Shown here: positions 22,292 to 33,915 of the stretch, in pieces
Position numbering within the stretch: position 1 is the first letter of the stretch
Layout: each line of letters begins with the position of its first letter
From: Candolleomyces eurysporus
Lineage: Eukaryota > Basidiomycota > Agaricomycetes > Agaricales > Psathyrellaceae
Reading direction: 5' to 3'
Assembly (NCBI GenBank): GCA_027579435.1
Contig: JANBPK010001478.1
Location: 42,787 to 106,786, forward strand
DNA: 64,000 bases
The notes under the pieces: model-generated
Databases searched by the model: none
What the model saw: the letters and a program-made list of their open reading frames with translations, nothing else
Told to the model about the DNA's origin: nothing
Made by a program: the position numbers and the translations under genes

Positions 22292-24191
22292 ATGACCAGC
22301 CAGGGCTCTCTTCGTATTCTGGAGGTGCGACTCCCTAGCGCTGACACTCAGGCTCAAGGCGAGGGTCAAGTGGTGTATCGGGAGAATGTCACTCAGCGCG
22401 GCGAGCTTAGGGGTCATCTTGCAAGTGAAGCCAATTCAACTTATCACGCTCACTCTGACCATCGTCCATACTGGCATTAACAGTCCAGATCGACGGGCGG
22501 CAACATACTCCAAGTATTGTAAGCTCGACCTATCATGATGTCCGATTCGATTACTGACCCGAGAGGGCCTGGAGCTTCCTGAACACAGGCCACGACTTCC
22601 ACGAAGTCCTCAAGGCACTTTCCACTGGTCTTCGCGTTCATCCGGATATCATCCCGAACTTCCANCCCCCATAATACCTTGTGGCTTTCCAGCATTGGAA
22701 GCGCTTTATACAGGACATACGAAACGCCTTCAAACAATCGTGCCACTCGCCAGCTTTCATTGATTGGTGAGTTGAATGAATATACGCCGGTGGCACAATG
22801 CTATCTCGTTCTAACTGGAGACGAAATCTCAGAGGGATTCTATAGGTCCTCAATGATGGACAGTGCGGATGCTACAGACTTTCGCGTCCGTGTTTGGTTC
22901 CGGCACGACATCGTGAACTGTTCATCGACTTACATCGTCCACAATCTTCCGCACGAGCTGAGGATCGAGCTAACAAAGTTGGTTAAAAACCAAGTGGCGG
23001 AATTTGGTGGATATCAGCCATACCAGGCTATCTCTATAGATTCTCTTATCGCAAAGATGGTGGCAGACAGCTACCAGTCAAGAATCAACAATGCTTTCAA
23101 GAAACTCCTTGAATATGTATANTTTTTTCGTCGCTTTTCATCACAAGAAACCGGTCATTGACCCTCCCTGTGTAGGAACGTCTGTCTCCAGCGGAATACG
23201 ACGCACGCCTTGCCACGTCGTCCCACGAGCTGCACCATTTATCCCAGAACGTTCATGTTATGCAGGAGGAGATGAACGGGATCATTGAGAGAATAGATAT
23301 CGTCATTGGCATTTACGACGGGCTCGTCGTACCGGGGATGAACCGTAATAGAGTACGAGACACTCTGGAGTATCTTCGCTCACGCACATGTGGATGGCTC
23401 CGCTGGCTGAAGAACTTCGGAGACCGCACGAACATCATAATCCAACTAGGATTCCACTTCGCCACTCAAAAGGACAACAAGACAAATCGAGAAATCGCGG
23501 AGCTGACAAGCCAAATCGCAAAGCAGGCTCAAAGGGACAGCTCCGCAATGATCACGTACGTCTGTCTCGTTAGTTTTCCTTGTTATGGCCTTCGAGAGCT
23601 GATTTGGAATACAAGGATCGCGGTCCTCACCTTGATCTTTCTTCCAGGAACCTTCGTTTCGGTATGTACATGTCCACTTCGCCAGCCTTGAAGCGGGTCA
23701 GGATACGAATTCATGAATTAAAACTGACGCATGGTTGATCGTTTTAGTCCGTATTCAGCATGGCCTTCTTCGAAAAAGAGTCCGAGTCACTGGGTATGGC
23801 AAATGACATCTGGCTCTATCCAGCTATTGCCGTTCCGCTTACGATGTTCGTCATATCCGTATGGACTGCGTGGAGGAGACGGCAAATCCAGTGGACTGCC
23901 AGCCCCGAATATAGTCATTTTGGTAATCGTATGATAGAGATTGGTTTCCAGCAACATCAGCACGAACGGACGGGTATTTCAGCAGGACACTCGGGTGGTG
24001 TTGGTAGTGGTCAAGCCAGACCCAAGGGTCGGTTTCATTCGGCCAAATTTGAGCCAATCGCCGGTCACAGTGCAGCGTCACCACACGCAAACCCACGTAC
24101 CGTGCACGGATACGAACTGACTCCCNAAAAAATGGCGTCCCAGGACTATAGCATTCCAGCGACGTCACTGTCTTCGCTAAATGTTGGATAG
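22292..24191 (+). CDS. CorA-like two-TM membrane protein, copy 2
   Basis: Paralogue of the genes at 17490 and 24835 with the same exon order: 22292-22420; uncertain mini-exon(s); about 22585-22766; 22833-23116; 23176-23555; 23616-23661; 23748-24191. The shared blocks are RILEVRLPS...VVYRENVTQ, VHPDIIPNF, TLWLSSIGSALYRT, TDFRVRVWFRHDIV, ELHHLSQNVHVMQEEMNG, RTNIIIQLGFHFATQKDN, FLPGTFVS, VFSMAFFEK, IWLYPAIAVPLTMFVISVW. The donor of exon 1 is GCAAGT where copy 1 has GTAAGT, so either a GC-AG intron or a lost splice site. Within exon 3 an N at 22665 precedes CCCCC and the reading frame changes by one there, so the base count is unreliable. Further N bases lie at 23122 (intron) and 24126 (last exon). 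The tail is about 110 aa. It could be a functional gene with assembly errors or an early pseudogene. Confidence 0.75.
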
Positions 24192-24834
24192 GAGGTAGAA
24201 ATTAGCGCAAATACTACGATGCTTATGCAGGAGAGCAAGCCGTATGAAGGAGGTCCGGTGGTGCAAAGCCAGTGAAGCAGGACGTCAAAGTGTAGTTGAT
24301 AGCAAGTCAGCTTTGGGCGAGACCCTGCCCCAATCATACTATAGTTTTGTTAACCCGAAAGGGCGATCTAGCACTCGGGCACCTACTTTGGGACTTATAC
24401 CTTCTTACACTNCCCCCCTCCTCGACAAGTCGATTTCTCCTGAGTTTGCTTCCTCTCCGTACTAACTTCTTGTCTCCTTCGTTTCCGCATTTTTCAACCA
24501 TCACTTAATGCACTCGTCTAATTAGGTATGATAGTTTACGTCGTTCAGGTTTCGCTCCATTGTATAATTTTTACCGTAGTACGAGCCACGGTTGTCTTAC
24601 GTTCACACAACCCTCCGCACTTTCGAGACTTTCGTATCAGAAGGCATCCGTCTCAGTGACACGCTTTGCAAAGCTTCGTTCAAAATATATGTAGTAATGT
24701 TTGTAAGTACCAGAGATCTGCTCACACAAAGGTAAGTGGAGGTCTTACAAAGTCACTGCATACAAGGTGAATCCCCATCCACTACATACTTGCAATATTG
24801 CCTCTCGTCCTGAAGGAGAACTTAATTGAGCCTA
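24192..24834. other. Convergent spacer between CorA-like copies 2 and 3
   Basis: The 3' ends of copy 2 (plus strand) and copy 3 (minus strand) face each other here. No gene is seen. An N at 24412 precedes CCCCCC. Confidence 0.45.
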
Positions 24835-26763
24835 TTAGCATAATTCCATCATAATTTCGGGTAAATTGCGGTACCCCCGGCGAGGTGTCATGTTGATTAT
24901 TGGCTCGAACGGTTTATCTTCGATTTCGCTGCCTCCCGCATCTTCACTTGGCCCAGAACTGCACGACAGCATGTCCTGATCAACTCGAGACTTCTGGCAG
25001 TCCTTCTCGGTGACAGAGCTGTCAGAGACGTTTTGGATTTCAAGCTTCTGGGATTTCCGATCATTGACAACCGAAGGACTCAATCTCGACTTGAATGTCC
25101 ATTTGATTTGCCTCCTCCTCCATCTAACCCATGCATATATCACGAGGAGCGTAAACGGAATGGCGGTAGCGGGATAGAGCCAAATGTCTTTCGTGACAGA
25201 CAGTGACTCGGAGCGGCCCTTGTCAAAGAAAGCCATGCTGAAGATTGACTAGAATGATTTGTATAGGCCCAAGTTGGATGTTTACCGGATTGGCTTTCCG
25301 TCAGCTATTATTATGGTAGTAACACGAGCTGTACACACCGCGATGAAGGTTCCAGGAAGAAACACCAGCGTTAAAGCAGCGATTCTTCATATCTCTTTCC
25401 ATCAATCTCCTAAAATATTCGAGAAAACAGTAGATGAGCTTACGTTGTCATAGCGGAGCTATCCCTTTGAGTCCGCTTTGCGATTTCGCTTGTTAGCTCC
25501 GCAATCTCCCTATTCGTTTTATTATCTTTTTGTGCCGCAAGATGGAACCCCAGCTGGATCCTGATATTGGTACGTTCGCGGAAGTTGTCCAGCCAGCGGT
25601 GCCACTCACATGTGCGTGAACGAAGATGCTGGAGAGAGTCACGTACAGGGCATGGCACTGTGATAAGTAGGTTGTGTATGCCGATGAGAAAATCTATTTT
25701 CTCAATGGTTCCGTTCATCTCCTCCTGCATGACATAAATGTTCTGTGCGAGATTATGAAGTTCATGGGATGCACTAGCTAGACGTTCGTCATCATACGCT
25801 GCGGGCGAAATGTGCTCCTGGATGGTGGTGTCAGCCATCAACCTGATCTGTGAATGCAGCTAGAAACATACGTAGTCGAGCAACTTTGTGAAAGCTCTGT
25901 AAATTCTCGATTGCCAACTGTTGGCTACCAGCTTTGTGATGAGAGAATCCACCGACATCGAATTGTACACTTGATACCCGCCTGATACCACTTGGCTCTC
26001 GATCGACTGCCTTAGCATAACCTTACAGTCGTCTGAGAGATTATGGACAATATACGTTGATGACCCGTTCACCAGATTGTGCCGAAACCAGACTCGAACA
26101 CGGAAGTCTCTTGAGTCCGTGGTGTCCATCATTGAGTACCTATAGAATCCTTCTGAGATTCGAGTTTGAGTTAGATTCAGATACAAGTAGTACATTTGCA
26201 TGTTAAAATCCCACCAATTTCTTTGACAGAACCACTTTCCGATGTCTTGTATAGTGCATTTCCAGCGGTTGGAAGCCATAGAGTCCCGGGCTCAAAGTTC
26301 GGAATTATATCTGGGTGAACACCCAAGTGGTAGGTGAGGTACTCGATTGTCATTCGTTCACCACTGACGAGATCTTGCTTTTTTAATGTAGGGAAGGTGG
26401 TAGCGGAAGGGCAAGCCGAGACACTGGTATCCAAAAAGCTCAACGCCTGGTTCAGTAACCGCGTTGTATTACTGGACAAGGTCAGCCTTACAATAATCGA
26501 AGTTCGGCTAAGTTTGCCTGTTTGTTTCATTAAAATAAGCGAGGATAGCAGCCTGAACCACTCACAAGACGACTCAATGCCGTGCAACACAAATTCTCTT
26601 GATATACCACGTCCACTTTGCCAAAGGAGGCAGTGTCCCCGGCATCTTCCCTGTTTTTCATCCTTCCAGGATCTTGATTTGAATTTCTGGCACCAACAGG
26701 CGCAGAGCCACTTTGGTGGGGAGATTTTTTAGCCTCCAACAGATGGAGAGAGATGGACGACAT
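24835..26763 (-). CDS. CorA-like two-TM membrane protein, copy 3
   Basis: Minus-strand exons 26566-26763, 26215-26446, 25872-26152, 25444-25847, 25339-25384 and 24835-25248 sum to 1575 nt and give a 524-aa frame. A possible mini-exon near 26495-26520, as in the other copies, is not needed for the frame. Shared blocks: VVYQENL, VHPDIIPNFEPGTLWL, SEGFYRYSMMD, RDFRVRVWFRHNLV, ISPAAYDDERLASASHELHN, NIYVMQEEMNG, RTNIRIQLGFHLAAQKDN, ALTLVFLPGTFIA, IFSMAFFDK, IWLYPATAIPFTLLVIYAW. The C-terminal tail is about 110 aa, Ser/Glu-rich. No GMN motif is present, so it is CorA-like in fold rather than a proven Mg2+ channel. A transposon ends 14 bp upstream of the ATG, so the original promoter now lies about 2 kb away beyond 28730. 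Confidence 0.85.
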
Positions 26764-26777
26764 GATTCAAAGAGACT

Positions 26778-28730
26778 CACAAGGTGACGGCGACCATGTA
26801 ATTAAACAAAAGATGTAAAAAAAATGCAATAATCATTGGGATTTCTTTTTGCATGTTTCTGTGAGAAATATTGCCAAAACATGTGTGTAGGCATATTTTT
26901 GCAAGAAACACAAAGGAATTCTCCTAAATTCATGTGCCCCAGTAGGAATAATATGTGCGATACATGTACTTACAATGTTTTTTTAGCATAACACTCAAGT
27001 ATCACAGTGGACTGTGCGTTTTCAGCATGTTTCCAGCATGTTTTTAGCATATTTTGTGGCAACACATCCTAAAGATGCCCAATAAATATACAAAGCTCAT
27101 GCATCTCCAACATAATGCATATAAGCAATACTCACATGCATCTCTACCTTGATTTTCAACAAAACATGGAGATCTCATCTCAATGCATGTTTTTACCATG
27201 TTTTTTGCATGTTTTTTCTCAGATCACAGCAAAGTCATGGTAAGATCTGGTCAGATTGTCCAATCGCATTATTCAACCTCATGTTTACTAATTGAGTGCA
27301 ATACCTTGCTTCTATTTGTAACAGGGCATTGAACAACTCAAGAGTGGCGCCCTGGTGTTCAAAAGTGATGTGCAAGTGGGTTTTCAATTAGGGTCGGAGT
27401 GTGAACAGCGGCAGAGCGGAGTGCAAAACAAGGGTAGCCAGGAAACTACAAACACCAAACTGCAATCTGCAAACAGCAACCTGCCTTGCCATCAATATTA
27501 ATCTGTTGTTCTGCGAGTTTTCACCAGCAATTTTGGATGAATCTGAATGACCAATAGGCCCAGCGGCTATCACAACCATGATCCAAGCCCTATCCAGTAG
27601 GCAGCAGTAGCCCATTTCTGGTTGACGGCACACATTGCGCCTCGAGCCTTCCAGCCTTATTGACAACACATTGTGCCAGCCTCATTGCCGCATTTGACCA
27701 ATTCAATGCACCGCACATTTCCAAGCTGGACAACTTGGACAAATTCAATGCAATTGCCGTTTGAGCTCGCAGACTTGTGGCAAAATCAATGAGCAACTTC
27801 CAAGAGTAAGATTTCCAAAATTCCAAATTTATTGACCTGATTGTAATGAGATGAGACTGGTGATCATGAGTTGAGGAGAGGTATCAAAAGTATTACCTGT
27901 GAGTCTGGCTGGAATTGAGGCTGAGTCTGTGATGTTGCCGACAATAAAACAACACGGTAGGTACTTTGTCGCCTAAGGAGTCACTGCAGCCATTCAATAA
28001 GACTGGTGGATCCGACTTGAGTTAACAGGTTAGGGACAGACCAGCCCTAAACTGTCAAATCACTTTCAAACTCTGCTCTGCCTCTGCCGCTTTTTTCACA
28101 CTCCGATCTCAATTGAAAGCCCGCTCACAGACATTGTTTTGGAATGTCCTCAGAGTGTAGCTCTTGAGCTTTTCAAAGCCCTGGTGTGTATAAAAGGCAC
28201 TCAATTGGTAAATATAAGTTTCAGTAACATGACTAGACAACTAGACAATCCGGCCAGATCTGACACATGGCTTTGCTGTGATCTGAGAAAAAACATGCAA
28301 AAAAAATGGGTAAAAACATGCATCAAGATGAGATCTCCATGTTTTGTTGAAAATCAAGGTAGAGATGCATGTGAGTATTGCTTATATGCATTATGTTGGA
28401 GATTCATGAGCTTTGTATATTTCTTGGGCATCCTTAGGATGTGTTGCCACAAAATATGCTAAAAACATGCTAAAGACATGCTGAAAACACACAGTCTGCT
28501 GTGATACTTGAGTGTTATGCTAAAAGAAACATTGTAAGTACTTGTATTGCACATATGATTCCTACTGGGGCACATGAATTTAGGAGAATTCCTTTGTGTT
28601 TCTTGCAAAAATATGCCCACACACATGTTTTGGCAATATTTCTCACAAAAACATGTAAAAAGAAATCCCAATAATTATTGCATTTTTTTTTACATCTTTT
28701 GTTCAATAACATGGTCGCCGTCACCTTGTG
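26778..28730. mobile_element. Foldback transposon with ~650-bp terminal inverted repeats
   Basis: A 1953-bp element. The left arm (26778 to about 27425) is matched in reverse complement by about 28065-28730; the ends read CACAAGGTGACGGCGACC and its complement. ACT at 26775-26777 and at 28731-28733 is a possible 3-bp target duplication. The arms carry many CATGTTTTT/AACATG motifs and diverge by scattered substitutions and small indels. The roughly 640-bp centre encodes no transposase, so this is non-autonomous. CAC ends plus a 3-bp duplication recall CACTA-type elements, but the match is loose and the superfamily is uncertain. A match to another copy with a transposase would settle this. Confidence 0.85.
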
Positions 28731-30019
28731 ACTGCTTGAGAATAAATGGCTACGTTTTGCGAAGAACGATATAAAGGTTTGCGCGGTATGAATCCTTTGC
28801 ACCCAAACCGGTATCAACAGCAAGCAGGCTGTACATTACAGCATCTTTTGGAGGATAGCGCTCATGAGGCACTGCCGCACGACCACGGGTGATTGGTAGT
28901 AAGCCTGGCCAAATTTATGAGGGTGAGCCTGAGAGTCACGCATACTATGTCACAAGTGAAGGAAGTCCTAATTGTCTTCGTTGGGTTCAGCGACTAAAGT
29001 CAAAACAAAGTGTCAGCACATTCGCTGCACCTTGCTCGTATCCATTGCGACCAAAACTTAAGCATCGTGTCCCTGGTATTTATTTCTTAGCGCTATGAGT
29101 TTACCTTCTCACATGCCGGAGCATTGAATAGATGTGCAAACGGAGTGAGTACAGCTTTATGGCTGTGTTGAGCGATTTACGCAATCAAAGAACCCGTTGA
29201 TTGGGCTATCTGACCACTCAAGCCGTTTTGAGAAGCATCAAGTGTGGTGAAGTATTCCGAATGCGCACGTTGGTCGATGCCGGTGTATCAACCTAAGGTA
29301 GCAAGAGTAGTCGACGATGGAATCGGTGATCGGTGAGCTCAAGGAGGCAGGAGTGCTGTGCATGTTCCAAAGACAGCATATTTTGCAGTCCAGAGTCGTA
29401 AAGTAGAATCAAGAGATTTCTTTCTATTCCTGCGACAAGTTGAGTCATGGGTGCTGCCCGCATCAGTATGTATGACGGATTTTCATTCTTCTTTTTGAAG
29501 TTGGATTGCTCAGAGCTACCAATTTTACTGTTGTCTGTGAGCTGTCTCCTGTATACCACTTGTCTGTCTACAGAAACGTGAATGGCTCTGCAAAGCCCTA
29601 AAAAAACATATATCTTAGGCTCTGTCCGGTCTGTTGCTGCATTGCTTCGATTCCCGAATCCCGATATTTGTAAACTACATCAGCAAAATTTCGCTCGAAA
29701 GACCTGCTATGTAAGCTCGAGATTTGGCTGAGCGACGGGAGGTTGCTTGCGAAAGATAAAGATAGGCAGGTCGGTACTGTGAACTGGGCATTGAATGTAT
29801 TGAGAGCGCAAGGTCCCGGTAAGGACCTCCTCGACGATTACAATGGAGTCAAGAATCGAAGGTGGGATCGAGAGATACCAGTTTCAAAGGTATCTGTAAA
29901 CGACGACAATGGGACGAAGTTGAAGCGGGAGAAGAATCAGGGTATTAAGAACCTCTGTCTCTGTTGAGAGCGCTAGTGACAGAATTTTTGTATCCGATTA
30001 TTACATGGGTCTTGTACGA
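28731..30019. other. Spacer between transposon and NACHT gene
   Basis: No convincing gene. The left part probably contains the displaced upstream region of CorA-like copy 3 (GATATAAAGG near 28769). A short frame at 29743-29967 has no recognisable motif. Confidence 0.4.
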
Positions 30020-32951
30020 CTAGCCGTCATGTATGAAAGAAATGAGAACTTCGTATTTATCCAAGTGTTCCGCGTCACCGAGTATGCTAACTCGCCAGCG
30101 AAAGTCCTTTTCTACATCCTCCATGAGCGTTTGGAAGTGTTCCGATGATTCCTGCTTCAGCCCCTTCAGTGCGAGTACAACCCCGTCGGAATTCCAATCC
30201 ACCAATTTTTCAGAAGTTCTTGAGAGGTCGATGAGACAAAGAGAAACCGCGGCAATAAATAGAGCTTTGTACTGATTGGTGTAAGGGACATACGCCTTGA
30301 GCAGATGAAGAACGGCTGCTTTGTAGGAGCCCCGAACATGCAAGACGGCCTGCTGGGCAAGGGGTTCGGACTTGTGGAAATTGTCCCCGTCAACGCTTTG
30401 AGGTACAATCCTATTATTGGCGCCAGCTTCTAGGATTGTCGAGCCGAATGCTGGGGAAAATATCACCCCATTGAGATTAGTAAATGCATGGACGAAACAG
30501 GCCGTGAGGTTGATGTCCAGCAGTTTCTTGAGCATAACCAAAAGCGTGGCACAGTCAAAATTTTGCCAACCGGGGGGTGGGTCCGCAAACTCGAGCCAAA
30601 GACTCATCCACTCCAACACGGCAAATCGGAGGTGATCTGTGTCCACTTTGCTACGCAATGTGATGGAAGACATGTAATGGAGACATCGCAAGAGCAGTCT
30701 CAAGTGTCCCTTTCGCCAATCAATGTAGAACTCCAACGAGAGGCGAGGGTCCCGCAGGAATGGGCGGAATGACGAATGAATGTAAAACTCCAGACATGGA
30801 TGTTCGTTACTCATGCGGCCCCCTCTGTCCCTGCCGGCCAAGTTCAGCACCGCGTGAAGGCCTCTTATGGCCTTCATTCCAGCACCCGGCACTCGACCGG
30901 ACAGGTGATCTAGAATGTTCACAGCGCGGTCCAGGCCAATCTCAGAGCGAAAGGAAAGTACCGCTGCATCAATGTCTTCGAGAACCTCAATCATCACGGA
31001 ACGGTTGCCCTCAGGGCAAGATCGCAAGATCTGCCGGTAGAGCTCGTGAAGAGAGGAGAAGGGTGTCGAGTGGGCAAGGTCAGGGTTGGAGCTGGAACAA
31101 ATGTTGAGGATATTCTGGAGTCGTTTCCGTGGGTCGTCATATGGAGATTCGATATGTCTGATAACCGTGGAAGCGTAGAGCATGTGTCCATTGGCCCTCT
31201 GCACGAGAGGCTTCACTAAATCCTCTTCATCGAGCCCAAGGCGAGATAGTTCCGCCTTCACAAACGTCTCGACATCTTGCATATGATCCCCGACTTCGTA
31301 CAAGTCCACGAACTCCACAACATCCTCGAACTTCTGCGATTTGATGTGCTCTTCGATCCACGCTTCCGGCCTGCTGAGGATGAGGAAGGAAAGAGGAAGT
31401 TGGTGCGAAGCGAGAGCATGGATCAAGTCGAGGACGCGGATTTGGACGGTTTCCCGGTCTTCCGCATACTTCTTCTCAATTCTAGACTCTCGGTCTGAGT
31501 TGATACATTCATCGAGCCCATCGATGATGATCAACCGGTTGGGCATGTCTTGTGTGGTTCCAAGGGTCTTGAACGGCTCGACAATCAGCTTCTTCATCTG
31601 AACCTCCAAAGCTTTGGTAAGAATCATAGGGTTTCGTTTGACGGCGTTCTCGATGTGGGGAGCGAGTTCGGGGATGGAAATATAAAGCTGGTAGGCGAGG
31701 GTGATGATGAAGCGCGCAGGGCTGTTACGCTCCGGGGACGTCCTCCAAAAAAAAGAAAGTTGCACCAAGAAGGTTGAAACCCAGTTCTATCAACTTCTCC
31801 TCCAGCTTCTCGGCCACCGTCCCAGCGACAGCAGTCTTCCCATATCCCGCTGGTGCATGCACCCACATGATTGGCTTTCCAGGGCCACGTTGGTATCCGT
31901 ACCAGTCCAGGATGCGATAAATCACGGCCTCTCGAGTTCCAGGGTGGCACAAAGGAGGAGGGAAGCGCTCGTCCGAATCGTGCATTGCGCCTGTCGCAGC
32001 GCGTTCATTCAAATATTGTAGCACTGCACCTGCCAACGATTGCGATCAGAAGGATGCCACCGATGGAGACCTTAACGCACCGTCGCTATTTGACATGTTA
32101 AAGTTATTAACACCTCCGTAAATATTTCCATTGTAGATAGTTCCTCGGTTTCTTTCTTGACGATTCACGACTGAGTAAGGGGCAGAGCGGTTGTCGACGG
32201 CGCCCTGTTGAGTGCGGAAGCACGTACTGTTCGCCAGTTGGATGCTGGCATGGGGTATCGGACCATAGGCGAGGACACCGGAGCGTTCTACCGTGTCCCT
32301 CTCAGACCGAATCTCATAGCAATAAACCAATAATACTCACGTCCGAAACCCTTCGAGCCCTGGGCCCCACTAGTTTTCGGGTGGCTCGAGTCCTGTGGAG
32401 ATATCTGCAGAGCTGACGTCGACGTCATGGCAGCGGGTTGAGGCTGCGCAGCTATCAAAATAGAGAATGTTAGTTTCACTGTGGCTTTACCTCTGGCACG
32501 AGAAAGCCACCTGCACCCTGAGGGGTATACGCATCATATATGGGCATACTGTGAGAGTCGATGTTTGCCCTGAATCCCGGGCCAGCCACCGACGAGGCGA
32601 CAGTAACAGGAGACGTTGGTGTATAGGGTGCTGCGGTGCTCAATGTCAGCCTAGCTCGTACTGCAAAGCATTGCGGAACCTACCTTCAGCATTCAAACCA
32701 TCACGATCGTACCCACCCACACGGTAAGTATTATCACTCCTTCCGTAGGCCTGGCAGGCGACGATGCCTCCAGGATTGGTGTTGAAATCGCCGAAGTTGT
32801 ACACTGGCTCAGGACCATTGACACTCCCTTGATATCCCTGGGCTCTCATAATCAGTTGGGCCATCTGCAAGCCTGAGGCGGTGCCTTGGGACGTCGATGT
32901 CGATGGACCACCGAAGCAGCACGCATCATTGTGACTTCGGCTACCGACCAT
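30020..32951 (-). CDS. NACHT-domain STAND NTPase (NLR-like)
   Basis: Exons 32684-32951, 32341-32451, 32081-32287 and 30020-32029 join in frame except for one extra base in an eight-A run (31747-31754), where the paralogue at 50.0 kb shows the correct frame (GATFFF then WRTS). About 865 aa after correction. The N terminus is Gly/Asn-rich (VNGPEPVYNFGDFNTNPGG, NGNIYGGVNNFNMSNSDG), then FPPPLCHPGTREAVIYRILD, Walker A APAGYGKTAVAGT (about residue 252), Walker B RLIIIDGLDEC (about 358), LPLSFLILSRPEAWI, and a helical C-terminal region. No WD40, ankyrin or TPR repeats are visible, so the sensor part is short or unrecognised. Such proteins are expected to be cytosolic ATP/GTP switches in non-self recognition or programmed cell death; the trigger is unknown. 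The start is uncertain: an upstream exon at 33041-33260 (MSTSNFDAEFDSYHSN) reads well but does not join in phase. Confidence 0.85.
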
Positions 32952-33915
32952 ACTTTCATCGTTCGAGCTATGGGTGGGGTCTCAATTATGCAGGACCGCA
33001 TGTCAGGAAGCCTTGACCCGGAGTAGCAAGACATGCTTACAGTCATAGCTACCGTTGCCGGCGATACGATCGTGCCAGGTGCCCTGTTGACTATGTTCTG
33101 AGCTGCTTGTTGCGGTCCCTGCCGTCGGGATCCGGTATTTGCTGTGATTTGCTGGAGTGCTCGAGCTCGTCAGCTTCTGGCCCGCGAACAATACAAACGA
33201 CCCACTATCGATGTTGGAATGGTATGAATCGAATTCTGCGTCGAAATTCGATGTCGACATGGCAGCGGTACACGAGAGAGAGGAGAAAGCAGCGTATCTA
33301 TATCGGTAAATGAACTTCACACCGTTACAACTCTGGTGGCTGTGGGGATCCACGAGTTACAGTTCTGATACTTATCATGGAGTTTGGTCGGTTGCAGGTA
33401 CAGCTGGTTGCATATCGATACAGAATCGGCCGCGCTCCCCTTTTGACATTTTATCTGTGGAGCGTACGAATAAAACATGATGCCGAAACGGGCTGGGCCG
33501 TCGATTTCAACTGCCAACTCAGTCTCAAATTTATCCCATGTGCTCTCAAGAGGGGAGTGCGGCCGATTCTGGTCTATCGATATGCAATCAGCTGTAACGA
33601 GACTTTGAACTTGGCTTTTGCTTTCCGTTCTGCATTTATCTCATCCCTTTTCGACGCTTGCTTTAACTGTGGTTGCATGGAATAGACTCGGTCATGGTGG
33701 TATTGCATGAAGTATTGTATTGGGATGGTGCTAAGGCGGTAACTTGCGAAAGATGAAGACGGCACAAGGCCGCTCCGCCCATTGTACCCGGTTGCCCGCG
33801 CAGGCCGCGGCATCGGCACCCAATGTTTGACGTGGATCCCTTTGGCAAGCACCGGAATTTTGATCGCCAGCAACAGTTCCGTTGGTGCTGCACGTCAAGC
33901 AACTTTGAAACCACC
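32952..33915. other. Divergent promoter region with candidate NACHT first exon
   Basis: Separates the NACHT gene (minus) from the mitochondrial protein gene (plus). 33041-33260 on the minus strand is open from an ATG (MSTSNFDAEFDSYHSN...DRIAGNGSYD) to a GTAAGC donor. Its 220 nt would shift the frame of the next exon by one. It may be the true first exon with an indel, or an unrelated remnant. Confidence 0.4.

Noticed and set aside
17490..26763. Magnesium channel genes
   Set aside because: The topology is CorA-like but the GMN selectivity motif is missing in all copies, so I do not call Mg2+ transport.
26778..28730. MITE of the hAT or Tc1 type
   Set aside because: The ends and the 3-bp ACT duplication fit neither an 8-bp hAT nor a TA Tc1 target; the superfamily is left open.
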